Shown: piece after piece, positions 6,008 through 6,562 of the stretch
Layout of the letters: each line of letters begins with the position of its first letter
Position numbering within the stretch: position 1 is the stretch's first letter
Source of the DNA: Propionibacteriaceae bacterium
GTDB lineage: Bacteria > Actinomycetota > Actinomycetes > Propionibacteriales > Propionibacteriaceae
DNA: 6,562 nt
NCBI GenBank assembly: GCA_021323255.1
Contig: JAJTCL010000152.1
Location: 1 to 6,562 of the forward strand
Direction: 5' to 3'
Made by a program: the position numbers and the translations under genes
The notes under the pieces: model-generated
Told to the model about the DNA's origin: nothing
The model's input: only the letters and a program-made list of their open reading frames with translations
Databases searched by the model: none

Positions 6008-6562
6008 GCAGCCTGGAAGCGGGTGCCGATGACTTCGCCTACCACCAAACGCCTGAGCCCCAAGCGCTGATCCCGGCCAGTCCCCGCGAGCTGAAGCGGC
6101 TGATCAAGGACTGGCGCGCCGGGCGGGCGACCCGCAACGTGCTTCAGGCGATGAGTGACGCCTACGTTGCCGTGTTCGCTGCAGTGATGCTCGGCGCCAT
6201 GATCGTCAATGTGATCTTGAATGCGCAGCGCACGATCGCGCAGTGCACCAGTGAGTCCTGCCTGTCGGCCCGGACCATTCTGCCCTGGGCTGCGTTCGCG
6301 GCTACCGTAGCGATGGCACTGGCGGCCAGCCGGCTCTTCGGGCCGGTATTGGCGTCGGCGGCCGAAGGATTCTGGCTGCTCGACGCGCCCATATCACGTG
6401 CCCAGCTGCTCCGCTCTCGCCTGGTAGGCGGCGTATTGGCTGCATTCCTGGGTGGCGCCTTGGTTGGCGCACTGGTCTCTGCCCTGACCGGATCGGGAAC
6501 AACCGAGGTGATGGTATGGGCGGCCGCAACGGCTTTTTCGGCTGCGGCATCGGTCGCCTTCG
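6004..6562 (+). CDS. DUF6297-like integral membrane protein, ABC partner (3' end beyond window)
   Basis: The frame starts at ATG 6004, inside the ABC gene's stop, with GGAG at 5990-5993, 10 bases upstream, and is open to the window end (186 residues seen). A charged N-terminus of about 50 residues (LKRLIKDWRAGRATRN) precedes hydrophobic segments at about 52-74, 91-113, 140-162 and 168-186. Between the second and third lies FGPVLASAAEGFWLLDAPISR (starting at 112), a stretch I associate with the DUF6297 family found next to ABC ATPases in Propionibacteriales; this recognition is from memory. It is likely the permease of the transporter, with the N-terminus in the cytoplasm by the positive-inside rule. 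The first loop outside would carry two cysteines, C81 and C86. Substrate and direction of transport are unknown. Confidence 0.85.
   Translation, partial: MSSLEAGADDFAYHQTPEPQALIPASPRELKRLIKDWRAGRATRNVLQAMSDAYVAVFAAVMLGAMIVNVILNAQRTIAQCTSESCLSARTILPWAAFAATVAMALAASRLFGPVLASAAEGFWLLDAPISRAQLLRSRLVGGVLAAFLGGALVGALVSALTGSGTTEVMVWAAATAFSAAASVAF

Noticed and set aside
1..6562. CRISPR array, tRNA/rRNA, insertion sequence or phage signal
   Set aside because: No repeated spacer-like units, RNA gene motifs, transposase frames or terminal inverted repeats were seen on reading both strands.

Overview
The window is high-GC DNA with tightly packed genes, GTG as well as ATG starts, and proteins that read as actinobacterial. 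The gene content (menaquinone genes plus an ABC ATPase followed by a DUF6297-type membrane protein) fits the Propionibacteriaceae/Propionibacteriales. That placement is inference from remembered family resemblance, not from a search.

Layout from left to right. Positions 1-146 hold no complete gene; either the tail of a plus-strand gene or the first codons of a divergent minus-strand gene lies in the first ~50 bases. menC (147-1148, +) and menD (1145-2782, +) share a 4-base ATGA overlap. On the minus strand, menG/ubiE (5245-4532) and a RecB-like/RNase H-like nuclease of the TM0106 family (4535-2757) also share an ATGA overlap. This pair runs head-on into menD, and the 3' ends overlap by 26 bases. 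A 117-base gap (5246-5362) separates menG from a divergent pair: an ABC transporter ATPase (5363-6007, +) and an integral membrane protein (6004 to the window end, +), joined by a third ATGA overlap.

Three genes belong to menaquinone (vitamin K2) synthesis. MenD makes SEPHCHC from isochorismate and 2-oxoglutarate. MenC dehydrates SHCHC to o-succinylbenzoate. MenG performs the last step, C-methylation of demethylmenaquinone. menF, menH, menE, menB and menA are not in the window. The ABC pair looks like a separate membrane transport system of unknown substrate.

Nothing here is clearly a new defence or mobile system. I see no RNA gene, CRISPR array, insertion sequence or convincing terminator. 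The points most worth a second look are the nuclease coupled to menG, an alanine in place of an active-site serine in MenD, a Q-loop substitution in the ABC ATPase, and a possible leaderless promoter directly in front of the ABC gene.
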